A stretch of 64,000 bases of DNA from Prevotella sp. (GCA_017458225.1 JAFTFX010000001.1:1-64000), one strand, 5' to 3'. Shown: positions 1 to 8,188, counted from the first letter of the stretch. Translations and numbers: made by a program. Notes: generated by a model not told the origin, from the letters alone.

Positions 1-1
1 A

Positions 2-118
2 AGCCTCTCGACCTTACGGGGTAAGGGGGAACTAGTTCATGTCCCGTCGGATTACGCGCTTGTATGGCAAAAAAAACAGACAGGCATGTCTCAAATGACG
101 GCAAGACTAGACCGTTGA
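2..118 (+). CDS. possible 3' end of an upstream gene (partial)
   Basis: One plus-strand frame is open from the window edge to a TGA at 116-118 and would encode about 38 residues with a basic C-terminus (...QMTARLDR). No family is recognised and the stretch is too short for codon-use judgement. A minus-strand frame is also partly open here. It may be the tail of a gene lying to the left of the window, or simply non-coding. Confidence 0.25.
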   Translation, partial: SLSTLRGKGELVHVPSDYALVWQKKQTGMSQMTARLDR

Positions 119-148
119 AAAATTATCTGCGGATTTTAGGATTAATTT

Positions 149-239
149 GAGTGCAAAAGTGCAATTATTTTTTCAAATACGGAAAGGTTTTTCCCTATTC
201 TTTCATAGAGTTTCCCCTTTTTTCCGTACTTTTGCACTC
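149..239. repeat. inverted repeat spanning the esterase promoter
   Basis: The 12-nt arms GAGTGCAAAAGT (149-160) and ACTTTTGCACTC (228-239) are exactly complementary. A second inner pair, ACGGAAA (179-185) and TTTCCGT (221-227), abuts the right arm. The right arm contains the -7 box of the downstream gene, so the dyad could be a regulator site or the remains of a duplicated promoter. Confidence 0.6.
227..234 (+). promoter_or_regulatory. Bacteroidetes -7 box for the SGNH esterase
   Basis: TACTTTTG matches TAnnTTTG and lies 26 nt before the ATG at 261. No convincing -33 TTG is seen at the expected distance. Confidence 0.6.
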
Positions 240-260
240 GAAATAGTAAAGCAAACAAAC

Positions 261-1673
261 ATGAAACGTCTACTGATTAGTCTTATCTTGATTTCTTTCA
301 GCGTTGTCTGCAGCTATGCACAGCGCAGCGCGAACATCGTGTTCATTGGCAACAGCATCACCTACGGCGCACTGCAAGAGCAACGGGAGCAGACAGCTCC
401 ACCGGCACAATGCGCCCTTTGGCTGTCGGCACAAGAGGGCATCGACACCGTTTATTTCAAAAACTGCGGACGCAGCGGACGCACCACCTATCACTTCCTG
501 CCCAACAAGGACGACGTGGTACCGGCAGGCGACAAGACCTACTTCGGCGATGTGGTGGCAAAGACGTGCGAACTGGTGAAGGCTCACCCCACGGCTCTGC
601 TGCTGTTCAGCATCATGCTGGGCACCAACGATACCGTGGAACGACCGAAGAACGCCCACACCACGCCTGACGACTACGCCCGTAACCTTTGTGCTATCAT
701 CGACTCGCTGCTCACGCTCTGGCCCGATGCCCATGTGGTGCTGAATAAGCCTATATACTACACCCCCGACTACCAGACCAAGGGCGGCTCTATTGCCACG
801 AAGAAGAGCCTAAAACTGCTGGACGAATATTATAAAATGTTTGCGCGAGTGGCAGAAAGCTGCAAGGCAGGTCATGTGCATGTGGGCGATGCCGATGCCT
901 ACGGCTATTTCGAGAAACACTGGGCAACGGATGTCTTCGCCGAGAAGGATGCACGCGGCAAGACCTACTACCTGCATCCCAACGAGCAGGGTGCCCAGAA
1001 ACTGGCGCAGTTTTGGGGCAAGGCTATCCTGCCTGTGCTGAAGAGCATGCCCAGCATCGACCCACTGAAAGGCAAAAAGATTGGCTTCCTGGGCGACAGC
1101 TACGTGAAGAACCACCGCGAGCCCGTAGAGAACACCTGGCACTACAAGTTCGCCCGTAAGCACCAGATGGAGTACTACAACTACGGACGCAACGGCAACT
1201 GCATCGCCCTCGACCTGAAGCAGTGGGGCACGGGCATGTATCAGCGCTACAAGGACATGCGTGACGATCTGGACTATGTGGTGGTGATAGCCGGCCACAA
1301 CGATGCCAGTCAGGGACGGCTCGACTCCATCGGTATGGACACGTTCAAGCAGCGGCTCCGCATCCTCTGCGAAGGGCTCATCGAGAAATATCCACGCGCT
1401 CAGATTTTCTTCTTCACCCCCTGGGCCTGCAAGGACTTCGTGGGCAATCCCCGTCAACTGGTCGTCGACGCGATGCTGGAGGTCTGCGGCAGCTACGGCA
1501 TCCCCGTCTTCGATGCTGCTCGCCACAGCAACATCTTTGCCACCAGTGAGCAGTTCCGCAAAATTTACTTCCAAGGCGGCAAGGGCACCGACACCGCCCA
1601 TCTGAACGCCCGCGGTCACGACCGCTTCCTGCCCGTGGCCGAGAACTTCCTGCTGCAATACGTAGCACAGTGA
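261..1673 (+). CDS. secreted tandem SGNH/GDSL hydrolase (esterase)
   Basis: A predicted extracytoplasmic esterase with two SGNH-hydrolase domains in one chain of 470 residues. The ATG at 261 is chosen because it follows the promoter and begins a signal peptide (MKRLLISLILISFSVVCSYA). Domain 1 opens with the block I serine motif GNSITYG near residue 29 and has a late LHPNEQG histidine region near 240. Domain 2 restarts with GDSYVKN near residue 277, has a GHNDAS block III motif, and ends with an H-x-N-A-R-G-H segment. Enzymes of this type often deacetylate plant polysaccharides, which fits the CAZyme operon 8 kb away, but the substrate is inferred. The tandem arrangement suggests internal duplication. 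Confidence 0.8.
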   Translation: MKRLLISLILISFSVVCSYAQRSANIVFIGNSITYGALQEQREQTAPPAQCALWLSAQEGIDTVYFKNCGRSGRTTYHFLPNKDDVVPAGDKTYFGDVVAKTCELVKAHPTALLLFSIMLGTNDTVERPKNAHTTPDDYARNLCAIIDSLLTLWPDAHVVLNKPIYYTPDYQTKGGSIATKKSLKLLDEYYKMFARVAESCKAGHVHVGDADAYGYFEKHWATDVFAEKDARGKTYYLHPNEQGAQKLAQFWGKAILPVLKSMPSIDPLKGKKIGFLGDSYVKNHREPVENTWHYKFARKHQMEYYNYGRNGNCIALDLKQWGTGMYQRYKDMRDDLDYVVVIAGHNDASQGRLDSIGMDTFKQRLRILCEGLIEKYPRAQIFFFTPWACKDFVGNPRQLVVDAMLEVCGSYGIPVFDAARHSNIFATSEQFRKIYFQGGKGTDTAHLNARGHDRFLPVAENFLLQYVAQ

Positions 1674-1716
1674 CTTATACTTTTTCCAAAAAATGACAAA
1701 GAAAAGAGTGGGAAAA

Positions 1717-1749
1717 TTTGGAAGATAGAAGAAAAAATGCCTATCTTTG
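1717..1749 (+). promoter_or_regulatory. promoter for the kinase-like pseudogene
   Basis: A -33 TTTG (1717-1720) and a -7 TATCTTTG (1742-1749) are separated by 21 nt, as expected for Bacteroidetes housekeeping promoters. The ATG at 1771 follows by 21 nt. Confidence 0.65.
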
Positions 1750-1770
1750 CGGCACGAATAAACAAGAAGG

Positions 1771-2429
1771 ATGAACAATGACAGCACTCAACAACTATCA
1801 TCGCAGGGTGACACAGGAAAAAATGAGCACCGTGGCCTACTGGCAGCAGCATCCGATTTCGCACGAAGCGTGCTTGAGTCAATTCAAGCGCTTGCGGGAA
1901 CAACGTCTTGCAAGGGAGTCCAAATTGCAAGACTGAAGGACTGGGCTATTTCCAACCATTGTTGGATAGACAGAACCACACTTGGTACATACTCTGACCG
2001 TGGATCGGAAAACGAAGTCTATGCTTCTTTGGATAGCAGATACGTGTATAAGTTGAACGACTTCCGTTATTCTGACGACAACCTCAATCCCTTTTTCGAA
2101 CGCATTCAGATTCACAACCAGTTATTCCCTGATTGTGCATATGAGTTCATAGGCTTTGCTGAAAACAGAGACGGCAAGGCTTGCGCCGTTTAGCCCTGCG
2201 TGAAGCCACACAAGAGGAAATTGACGAGGAAATGCAGCGATTGGGATTTCAAAAAGGGTTAGACGAGGGCTACTTCACTAATAATGACTATGACATTTTC
2301 GATGCTGTCCCAAACAATGTGTTGATAGGTGAAGATGGTCACCTGTTCTTCATCGATACCATTATCTTCAAATCAGAAACAGGTGGCCTTGACACCTATC
2401 GAAGCCTGTCACCGAGAGTAATCAAATAG
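1771..2429 (+). pseudogene. frameshifted polyvalent-kinase-like protein
   Basis: Two consecutive open frames make one protein. The first (1771-2193) contains GSENEVY...YVYKLNDFRY...ERIQIHNQLFP...EFIGFAENRDGKACAV. The second, one frame over, continues REATQEEIDEEMQRLGF...NDYDIFDAVPNNVLIGEDGHLFFIDTII and stops at 2429. The join needs one extra base at GTTTAG near 2190, so a 1-nt loss is the simplest explanation. The motifs resemble the small kinase-fold domain found in phage polyvalent proteins and in free-standing Bacteroidetes genes (D-x-x-x-N and FID blocks in the C-terminal part). A sequencing error cannot be excluded. It sits alone between two hydrolase genes with its own promoter. Confidence 0.6.
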
Positions 2430-2483
2430 TTTCTGTCGCTGCAACGGATATTGTTTTGCGGTACGAAACAGCATGGATTGCGG

Positions 2484-3317
2484 TCAATGGATAAAGCCTA
2501 TTATTTGCTGAATAGCCTCCTGACGTTCCTTGGGCTTGAAGCCGTGGCCGGCACCGGGGATGACGTGCAAGCGAGCCTGCTTGTAGGTCTTGACAGCACG
2601 GCGCGAGTCGTCCATCGACACCACTTGGTCGGCATCGCCCTGAATGATTAGTACGGGCTTCTTGAACTTCTTCATGGTCTTGAACGGGTCAATGGTGCGC
2701 ACCTCCTCGAAGAAACGGCGGCCCATGGGCACGTTCCACAGACGGGTAGTGTCAGGAATATCCTCCAACTTCGGATAGCGAGCGTTCCAGTTATCGGGGA
2801 TGCAGAGGGCTGGGTAGATCAGCACCAACTGGCTGACCTTCTTGTTCATCTGAGCTGCGGTGAGGGCCGAGACCAGTCCGCCCTGGCTCTCGCCAATGAG
2901 CATGATGCGGTCGGGGTCTACGTAGGGCTGATTGCGGAAGTAGTCGACGATGGCTTGCAGATCGCTCTGCTCGTCGAGAATCGACATGTTCATCGTGTTA
3001 GAGTCGCTGCGACTGTTCACCGAGCCGCAAGGGAAATCGAAAGCATAGGTCATCCAGCCCTGCTCGGCCAGCGGACCGAAATAGTCTTGGGCAAAGTGGT
3101 GGGTGCCATTGAAACCGTGACTGACGATGGCGAGGGGCAGACGGTCATTTTTCCCCTGCGGCCGGTTCAGCACGCCGTAGATATGTCGGTTGCCATTCTC
3201 TATCCAGAGTGTTTCCTGACCACTCCTGTCAATCACATTGTCTTTTTGTGGCTGTGCCACTACACTGAAAATGCTGATGGCTAAGAATGCCAGCATGAGC
3301 ATTGCTTTCTTTTTCAT
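2484..3317 (-). CDS. secreted alpha/beta hydrolase (esterase-like)
   Basis: A 277-residue enzyme with a signal peptide ending near AQP (residues 21-23) and an alpha/beta-hydrolase fold. The nucleophile elbow is GESQGG (Ser144), the acid is probably Asp228 or Asp230 in GDADQVV, and the histidine is His258 in GAGHGF. An oxyanion-type SHGFNGTHH segment lies near residue 66. This pattern is typical of cinnamoyl/feruloyl-esterase-like and acyl-esterase-like hydrolases of gut Bacteroidetes. A role in removing ester groups from plant cell-wall glycans is inferred from the family and from nearby CAZymes. It is transcribed alone from the minus-strand promoter at 3346-3353. Confidence 0.8.
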   Translation of the reverse strand: MKKKAMLMLAFLAISIFSVVAQPQKDNVIDRSGQETLWIENGNRHIYGVLNRPQGKNDRLPLAIVSHGFNGTHHFAQDYFGPLAEQGWMTYAFDFPCGSVNSRSDSNTMNMSILDEQSDLQAIVDYFRNQPYVDPDRIMLIGESQGGLVSALTAAQMNKKVSQLVLIYPALCIPDNWNARYPKLEDIPDTTRLWNVPMGRRFFEEVRTIDPFKTMKKFKKPVLIIQGDADQVVSMDDSRRAVKTYKQARLHVIPGAGHGFKPKERQEAIQQIIGFIH

Positions 3318-3345
3318 AGTGTCTGTTTATTATGATTTGTTGATG

Positions 3346-3353
3346 CAAAGGTA
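3346..3353 (-). promoter_or_regulatory. -7 box for the alpha/beta hydrolase
   Basis: The minus strand reads TACCTTTG, 28 nt upstream of the ATG at 3317. No clear -33 element was found. Confidence 0.6.
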
Positions 3354-3425
3354 CGAAGTTTTCTTGAAATTAATGGAAACAACTCAGACAAAGATGATCA
3401 CCAACCGGCTGACGGGAATCGCGCC

Positions 3426-4613
3426 TCATTCAAGCAGCCTGCCTATATCCCATGTGAGGAATTCTTCTATGGGAATACCGCCAGAGCCTACTACGAAAGA
3501 TTGGACAGGATGAAACTGCTCGCCAAACAATGGCAGACCATTATTGCTGGTTCTACGCCCACTTTTAACCTCTATGGCAATAAGTTGCCTGTCAAACTCT
3601 ATAACGAAATCCACCTCGTCATCCTTCTCACGCCAGAAGTAGAGCTTGTAGTTGTACTCGTCGGCCTGATTCAGCAGATGCACTCCCACGGCACTCTCCA
3701 CCCAGCGCCCCCAAAGATTAGGTGTGGTAAATGCCTTATTGAACGTCATACCACTCTGTACTGAAAAGAGGGCGGTATTGTAAACCATCAATTTTGGCAC
3801 AGAATTGTATTTGCGTGCATTGTCCGCGGCATATTTCTGCAGTCCACAGAGCAGTCGCGACTCGTCGAGCGTAGTCAGGTAACCTGCTAACGTCGTCACA
3901 TTGCCCGCATTCTGCAACTGGCCCAGCATTTTGTTTAGCGACAGCTCTTTGCTGGAATAGGCGCACCCCAGTTCAAACAACTGCTTCATCAAGGCTGGCT
4001 TATAGACCACCTTCGTCATCAGCACATCTTTCTCTATGGCAGGAGCCACAATGCTGTCCTTGATGTACCTGCGCCACCGTCGTTCGTCCTTAATATACAT
4101 CGCACCTCCAGGATAGCCGCCAAAGTAGATGTATTGGTCAGCATCCATATTAAATGCCTCGTGCATCTCTGCATAGCTCCAGTGAGGCATCCTTATGAGT
4201 TCGTACCTGCCAGCCAGCGATTCCGTCAGACCGTCTTTCAGGAGTAGCCTGGATGAACCGAGGATGACCACTTTCATATTGAGGTCTTTGAACGTATCCT
4301 CATCCCACTCTTTCTTAACAGCCTCGCTCCAGTTGTCTATCTTGTGTACCTCGTCAATCACGAGCAGGTATTCCTTTGCCCCTGCCACCTTCATGCGAGC
4401 ACGTGCCGTAGCCCACATTTCGCCAATCCAAGCCGTGTTGGAGTGGTCTATATTGTCGGCACTGACCAACATATAGGGAATGTCTATTTCCTGAAGCACT
4501 TGCTTCACCATCGTAGATTTACCCACCTGACGCGGCCCAGAGACGATTTGAATTTTATTTCTCGACTCTGAAAGCCTCGACTTTAATTCTTGGAATTGCG
4601 CTCTTTTAAACAT
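3426..4613 (-). CDS. AAA-type ATPase with C-terminal DUF4143
   Basis: A member of the large ATP-binding DUF4143 family, many of whose genes are scattered through Bacteroidetes genomes with unknown cellular role. From the ATG at 4613 it is 395 residues. Walker A is GPRQVGKST (about 26-34), Walker B is LLVIDEVHK (about 83-91), and a sensor-1-like ILGSSRLLL follows, as in AAA_14 proteins. The C-terminal half carries the DUF4143 pattern with a nuclease-like E-V-D-F-V and IEVKSGRR near the end. The frame stays open upstream to 4754 but that extension runs through a promoter and a repeat array, so the later start is preferred; ATG 4619 is also possible. A decayed relative lies at 54982-55927. Confidence 0.8.
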   Translation of the reverse strand: MFKRAQFQELKSRLSESRNKIQIVSGPRQVGKSTMVKQVLQEIDIPYMLVSADNIDHSNTAWIGEMWATARARMKVAGAKEYLLVIDEVHKIDNWSEAVKKEWDEDTFKDLNMKVVILGSSRLLLKDGLTESLAGRYELIRMPHWSYAEMHEAFNMDADQYIYFGGYPGGAMYIKDERRWRRYIKDSIVAPAIEKDVLMTKVVYKPALMKQLFELGCAYSSKELSLNKMLGQLQNAGNVTTLAGYLTTLDESRLLCGLQKYAADNARKYNSVPKLMVYNTALFSVQSGMTFNKAFTTPNLWGRWVESAVGVHLLNQADEYNYKLYFWREKDDEVDFVIEFDRQLIAIEVKSGRRTSNNGLPLFGEQFHPVQSFVVGSGGIPIEEFLTWDIGRLLE

Positions 4614-4710
4614 AACCATCTGATTTCCTGCTGACAAAGTTCGTGCAAGCCAAACGCAATGGAGCTTGCTCCTATTGCTGAGACGCAGCCGAACTTCGCA
4701 CGCTTGCGTG

Positions 4711-4718
4711 CAAAGATA
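4711..4718 (-). promoter_or_regulatory. -7 box for the DUF4143 ATPase
   Basis: The minus strand reads TATCTTTG, about 98 nt upstream of the ATG at 4613, leaving a leader of roughly 90 nt. A direct repeat array lies immediately upstream. Confidence 0.55.
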
Positions 4719-4723
4719 AGCGA

Positions 4724-4777
4724 AATTCTCAAATCTTCCAAGAAAAATTCTCAAAAGTTATTCGCAAAATTCTCAAA
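4724..4777. repeat. three AATTCTCAAA repeats phased at 22 bp
   Basis: AATTCTCAAA occurs at 4724-4733, 4746-4755 and 4768-4777, exactly 22 bp apart, directly upstream of the ATPase -7 box. Two helical turns between copies would put a bound protein on one face of the DNA. The array overlaps where a -33 element should be, so it may be an operator or activator site. Confidence 0.7.
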
Positions 4778-4918
4778 ATACATAATTTCATTACTTTTTG
4801 GACAAAGAGGAGGTTCTTGTATGCCTCCACCATCTCTCGCATCGATATGAGGTTGTCCGCTCCTCGCTCATGGCCAACTCTCTGTGAAGCATTGCTAGAT
4901 AACAGCAGAAATAAACGG

Positions 4919-6154
4919 CTAAAGGTTCGACTTGTGCTTTCGGCTCGGTAGCCGTCTATATAGTTCGCGTCTCCACTCTGGATTACGGAGTGCGGCGCGA
5001 TACTCGTATGTATGCTCATTACGCATCTGTGTCAGATTGCGGCTGGCATTGATTGCCGCTTCGATGTCATCCCAAGTGTAGTCTGCGTGCATTTTCATAC
5101 GTTCCAAATCCTTGAAACAATCATCTTCCAAGTGATGACGGCGTATGTAGTAATACAGAGCTGAGTTCTCTTGCATTAGTTTTGTTAGCGATGTATATTG
5201 ACGACATTCCTCAATGGCCGACTCTCTCGTTCTGTTTGTGTTTACTTTTCTTTTATTGCCAAAAAACTCCTCGATTCTGTCATATCTGCAAAGAGATTCA
5301 TAAGCACCGGGATATTTCTCCGCCAACGCTTTCTTTGAGTAGCCACATTCCTCTATAGCCTCATTTATCTTTTCGTCAGTCCAACGTAATGGCGGCATAT
5401 AGAATTTAGGCATCCACCCAAGCACCTCTTCAAGTAAGTCGTGATTTAGTAGGAACTCATACATGGATGGATATTTATCCTTAAACTCTTTTCTGCGACA
5501 GCAAGTGTGCGCTGCCGCTTTCAAATCGTCGATAGTATATAAAAGGTCGCGCTTCCTACCAAGCGAACCACCCTTTTTACTGTTAAGCATCTTCCATCCA
5601 GCAGCGGCATAAGTATTAATCATTTCGTCCTCATAGACCTGTGCTTCCCCCTTTTCTAACCAATCAGAAAGTATTTTTCTTTCTGGTTCCAATCCTGTTT
5701 TGTCAATATGGTCTTTTACTGGAGACTTCTCGTTCTTATGCTGATACTCGCGACGGTCAAGGTCATCAGTCAGTCCAACGTAAGCATAACCATCATCAAA
5801 CTCATAGACGTATATCTTCTTGCGGTTATAGTTGCCAGGAGCCTCCATGTCCTTAAACAAGGCATCAAGCATACCATGCCTGTAAGCCCAGCTATGAGCG
5901 CCTGCATTGCCTTGCCGAAAATTCTCCTTAGTCTTATAGCCATTCTCCCTGATTAGTTGCTCGCACATCTCACGGTTCCAATACGTCTTGTGTGGCAAAA
6001 TGGCCTTGATGTCATCTATCCACCCCATCGCTTGTGCTACACTCCTAACCTGTGGGTATTTCCTGCGAAACTCTGCAAAGTCTCTGCATGATGCCGCAAT
6101 CTCCATCACGCGCTCCTTGTTTCGGCAATAATAGCCATTAGGTAGTTTTCCCAT
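4919..6154 (-). CDS. GIY-YIG nuclease-domain protein with helical repeats
   Basis: A 411-residue protein with a central GIY-YIG-like endonuclease domain (about residues 110-190). The signature is IYVYEFDDGYAYVGLTDDL followed by RR and a histidine, and a later E-x-E-M-I-N-T-Y-A glutamate region. It is flanked by about six repeats of roughly 45 residues, two before and four after, each of the form A-x-x-C-x-x-x-x-E-F-x-x-K-Y-P...L-x-x, often ending in an aromatic near a turn. Such repeats occur in phage and mobile-element GIY-YIG proteins and probably bind nucleic acid. ATG 6154 is preferred over the in-frame TTG at 6160. A structured leader precedes it. The function, whether homing, defence or repair, is not determined. 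Confidence 0.7.
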   Translation of the reverse strand: MGKLPNGYYCRNKERVMEIAASCRDFAEFRRKYPQVRSVAQAMGWIDDIKAILPHKTYWNREMCEQLIRENGYKTKENFRQGNAGAHSWAYRHGMLDALFKDMEAPGNYNRKKIYVYEFDDGYAYVGLTDDLDRREYQHKNEKSPVKDHIDKTGLEPERKILSDWLEKGEAQVYEDEMINTYAAAGWKMLNSKKGGSLGRKRDLLYTIDDLKAAAHTCCRRKEFKDKYPSMYEFLLNHDLLEEVLGWMPKFYMPPLRWTDEKINEAIEECGYSKKALAEKYPGAYESLCRYDRIEEFFGNKRKVNTNRTRESAIEECRQYTSLTKLMQENSALYYYIRRHHLEDDCFKDLERMKMHADYTWDDIEAAINASRNLTQMRNEHTYEYRAALRNPEWRRELYRRLPSRKHKSNL

Positions 6155-6182
6155 ATCCAAAAATAAAAGACTACGCTTCGCG

Positions 6183-6276
6183 CTGTTCAGGCTTAGTAAG
6201 TCAAACCTTGAGGACGTTGTCCAATACCCTCACGCGGTTGCGTCTTGTATTTTGTCTTACTTGATAATTTGAACAG
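6183..6276 (-). promoter_or_regulatory. structured 5' leader of the GIY-YIG gene
   Basis: On the minus strand CTGTTCA (6270-6276) pairs with TGAACAG (6183-6189), and AGTAAG/CTTACT (6256-6261 with 6195-6200) forms a second helix inside it. An internal GGAC-aac-GTCC hairpin lies at 6212-6222. The 5' closing strand coincides with the predicted transcription start, as in riboswitch-like leaders. No Rfam family is recognised by eye. Confidence 0.5.
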
Positions 6277-6278
6277 TG

Positions 6279-6286
6279 CAAAGATA
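6279..6286 (-). promoter_or_regulatory. -7 box for the GIY-YIG gene
   Basis: The minus strand reads TATCTTTG; the transcript should begin a few bases later, at the first base of the leader helix. Confidence 0.6.
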
Positions 6287-6424
6287 CATTTTTTTCTGCT
6301 AAACAGCCAAATTCTATAGTTTTTATCTATACTACTCATATCCAAAGATCACGTTCAAGGACTATACCCTAACAAATTTGGATAGTTTAACTATTTAAAG
6401 CGGGATTCCCATTCATTTTCTTAC

Positions 6425-6520
6425 TATCTTTGTAACTAGATTTTGCATCAAGAGTGGCGAAAAGCCTACCAACCGGCCTACTGATGATCGTTGGCAGCGG
6501 TGGTAAAGAGATGCGAGTGA
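6425..6520 (+). promoter_or_regulatory. promoter plus structured leader, copy 1
   Basis: TATCTTTG (6425-6432) is followed by a leader in which GCATC (6445-6449) can pair with GATGC (6510-6514). Inside are a GTGGC-gaaaa-GCC(t)AC hairpin and a CCAAC...GTTGG hairpin. The 15-mer TGCATCAAGAGTGGC (6444-6458) and its spacing to the -7 box recur at 8189-8222. The ATCAAGAG start recalls the S-box P1/kink-turn entry, but the conserved S-box core is absent. Confidence 0.5.
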
Positions 6521-6551
6521 GAATGTTTTTACCCACTAAAAATAAACGATT

Positions 6552-6961
6552 ATGGAAATAAGAAGATTGAGAATTGTGACTATGTGATGTTCCCTCGCTT
6601 GCAGCGTCAGGGGCTTAAACCAAAGCATGTGGAGCGTGATGCTTTTCGTGCAGAGTTGAAGCACGTAGAAGGGCAATGTGACTACTGGCTATTGTACCAG
6701 CAAGCCAAGCCCCATCTGGTGGCCCACGTCCAACTGCCTAAGACGGAAGCGGAGTTTGACCATATCCTCGGCTGGTGCCTGGGACAGAACAAGTGGTGCG
6801 ACTACATCAGTGGCGACCTGTCCTTCATCTGTGTCATTGCAGGCTTCAATGCTGCAGAACTCACCCCAAAATATCCAGACTTCATCAAAGAGCGTGTCTA
6901 TGCCCTCTACGATGCCGTTTACTGGTGGTATGAGTATGGAAAAGATTTACTTCTTAATTAG
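6552..6961 (+). pseudogene. frameshifted hypothetical protein
   Basis: The natural start appears to be ATG 6552 (MEIRRL), behind a ribosome-binding region and the structured leader. After six codons the reading must shift by one base at TTGAGAAT (about 6567-6574) to enter the long frame ENCDYVMFPRLQRQGL, which continues to the TAA at 6961. A GTG at 6584 could start a shortened 125-residue product. The protein is Trp/Tyr-rich (CDYWLLYQQAKPHLVAH, DAVYWWYEYGKD) with no recognised domain. It converges with and overlaps the last codons of the BRCT gene by 15 nt. Sequencing error, decay and use of the internal start are all possible. Confidence 0.5.
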
Positions 6962-8059
6962 ACCAGATGTTGCGAGTCCTATAAGGCCGAGGGGGATCAG
7001 GAGACCAGTCTCGTAAATGGCACCAAGGGCGACTGAGGCGGCGATCAAACAGGCGAGGCCCTTGGCCCAGGTTGGGTATTCGCGTTTAGGCTTAGAGGTT
7101 TGCCTGTTGTAGCAGCGTTGCAGCTCCTTAACATCGCCCAATGGGCGTGTCTGTAGAGGGAAGGGGCGTTTCATTTCTGCTCTAGGTGAACTCTCGTAGT
7201 GTCGTGTAGATTTCCTTTCTGTAGCTAAAGCAGCATAGTTGGTTGCTACATCTGAAAAATCAGCACTCTCTCTTGCCTGATTGACGATTCTATTTATCTG
7301 GTCGAGAAAATCTTGTTCGTCTACCTCTTTATGGAAGATTTTCTTTTCGACATAAGGCTTGCATAGATTCATAATTTCGAGAATCTGAGAATAAGAAATA
7401 CGAGTAATATCTTTTCCTTGTTCGTAATATTCCCTTGCTCGTCGTAACTTTGAATAACCTGGATTGTCACCTGTCAAAACAAAGTTGGTTACAGAGGAAA
7501 TGTCTTGTCGCCTATGAGCACCCAGCAACTCTAAGAAATGTGCAATGTCATCACGCTCATGTTCATAGACTTTGCCTGTGATAACGAATATCTTGCCGAA
7601 AAATGGATTTTGTAAGGTCGCATCTACAGTTGTTTTCTCTTGTCCTTTTCTTGGCATCAGTTTGTAAGCTAACAACGTGGCCATAGCACGGGCATCGGTA
7701 GCCATTTCCGCAGTTTGTTCTATATCATCAGCAGATAAGATTTGGTTGGCATCCACAAGATTTGGGATGATAGGCATGGAAATCCTATGTTTGCTAAGTG
7801 TAGAACGGAATAATTGCAGATCTTTCTTTGAAGAAATGACTACCTGTTCTTCTTTCAGAATAAACTCCAAACTATTCCACTCCTCTATGAAAGACGGACA
7901 TTCTGCACCATCACCATTTTCAAAATACAGGTCGGCATTGTCAATCTTGACATCAATGACAGGGGCGATACCCACCTGAGAAATGGTTGTGGGATGGTCA
8001 TCCGATGAAACGAATGCCATCACATAAAAGCTGGGTTGTAGTCTGACTGCTTCTGTCAT
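6947..8059 (-). CDS. degenerate DnaQ-like exonuclease + BRCT + membrane tail
   Basis: A 370-residue protein in three parts. The N-terminal 1-140 region follows the layout of DnaQ-like 3'-5' exonucleases (ISQVGIAPVID near 27, ISSKKDLQLFRSTL near 75, ATDARAMATLLA near 120). The first two catalytic acidic blocks are missing and only the last Asp (D122) is plausible, so it is probably inactive. Residues about 152-225 form a BRCT domain (GKIFVITGKV...FLELLGAHRRQDISSVTNFVLTGDNPG...KLRRA). Residues about 330-368 hold two short hydrophobic segments before a KK terminus, suggesting membrane attachment. Exonuclease-BRCT fusions are known; adding a membrane tail is unusual. No functional partner is evident. 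Confidence 0.65.
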   Translation of the reverse strand: MTEAVRLQPSFYVMAFVSSDDHPTTISQVGIAPVIDVKIDNADLYFENGDGAECPSFIEEWNSLEFILKEEQVVISSKKDLQLFRSTLSKHRISMPIIPNLVDANQILSADDIEQTAEMATDARAMATLLAYKLMPRKGQEKTTVDATLQNPFFGKIFVITGKVYEHERDDIAHFLELLGAHRRQDISSVTNFVLTGDNPGYSKLRRAREYYEQGKDITRISYSQILEIMNLCKPYVEKKIFHKEVDEQDFLDQINRIVNQARESADFSDVATNYAALATERKSTRHYESSPRAEMKRPFPLQTRPLGDVKELQRCYNRQTSKPKREYPTWAKGLACLIAASVALGAIYETGLLIPLGLIGLATSGLIKK

Positions 8060-8087
8060 GATGTTTTTAGGATATGTTTATTATGTG

Positions 8088-8095
8088 CAAAGGTA
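8088..8095 (-). promoter_or_regulatory. -7 box for the BRCT gene
   Basis: The minus strand reads TACCTTTG, 28 nt upstream of the ATG at 8059. Confidence 0.6.
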
Positions 8096-8188
8096 CTCAA
8101 TTTTTCTGATTTGAGGTTACGATACATTCGAAAAGTGAAAAAAACGATGATCTTCCTCTATTCTTAATGGTCTATACAGGATTTTTTG

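Noticed and set aside
2-118. tRNA or tmRNA end at the left edge
   Set aside because: A GTTC followed by a CCCG segment looked briefly like a T-arm, but no acceptor stem, anticodon arm or CCA can be built.
810-1787. Long minus-strand open frame opposite the SGNH esterase
   Set aside because: It is the antisense of a gene with clear catalytic motifs and a promoter; its translation has no recognisable features. The same applies to the long antisense frames at 23298-24989 (thrS), 38861-40015 (rny), 12155-13498 and 17532-18680.
6441-6520. SAM-I (S-box) riboswitch
   Set aside because: Only the ATCAAGAG entry matches; the GGAGGGA and GCAACC core elements are missing and the downstream gene has no methionine link.
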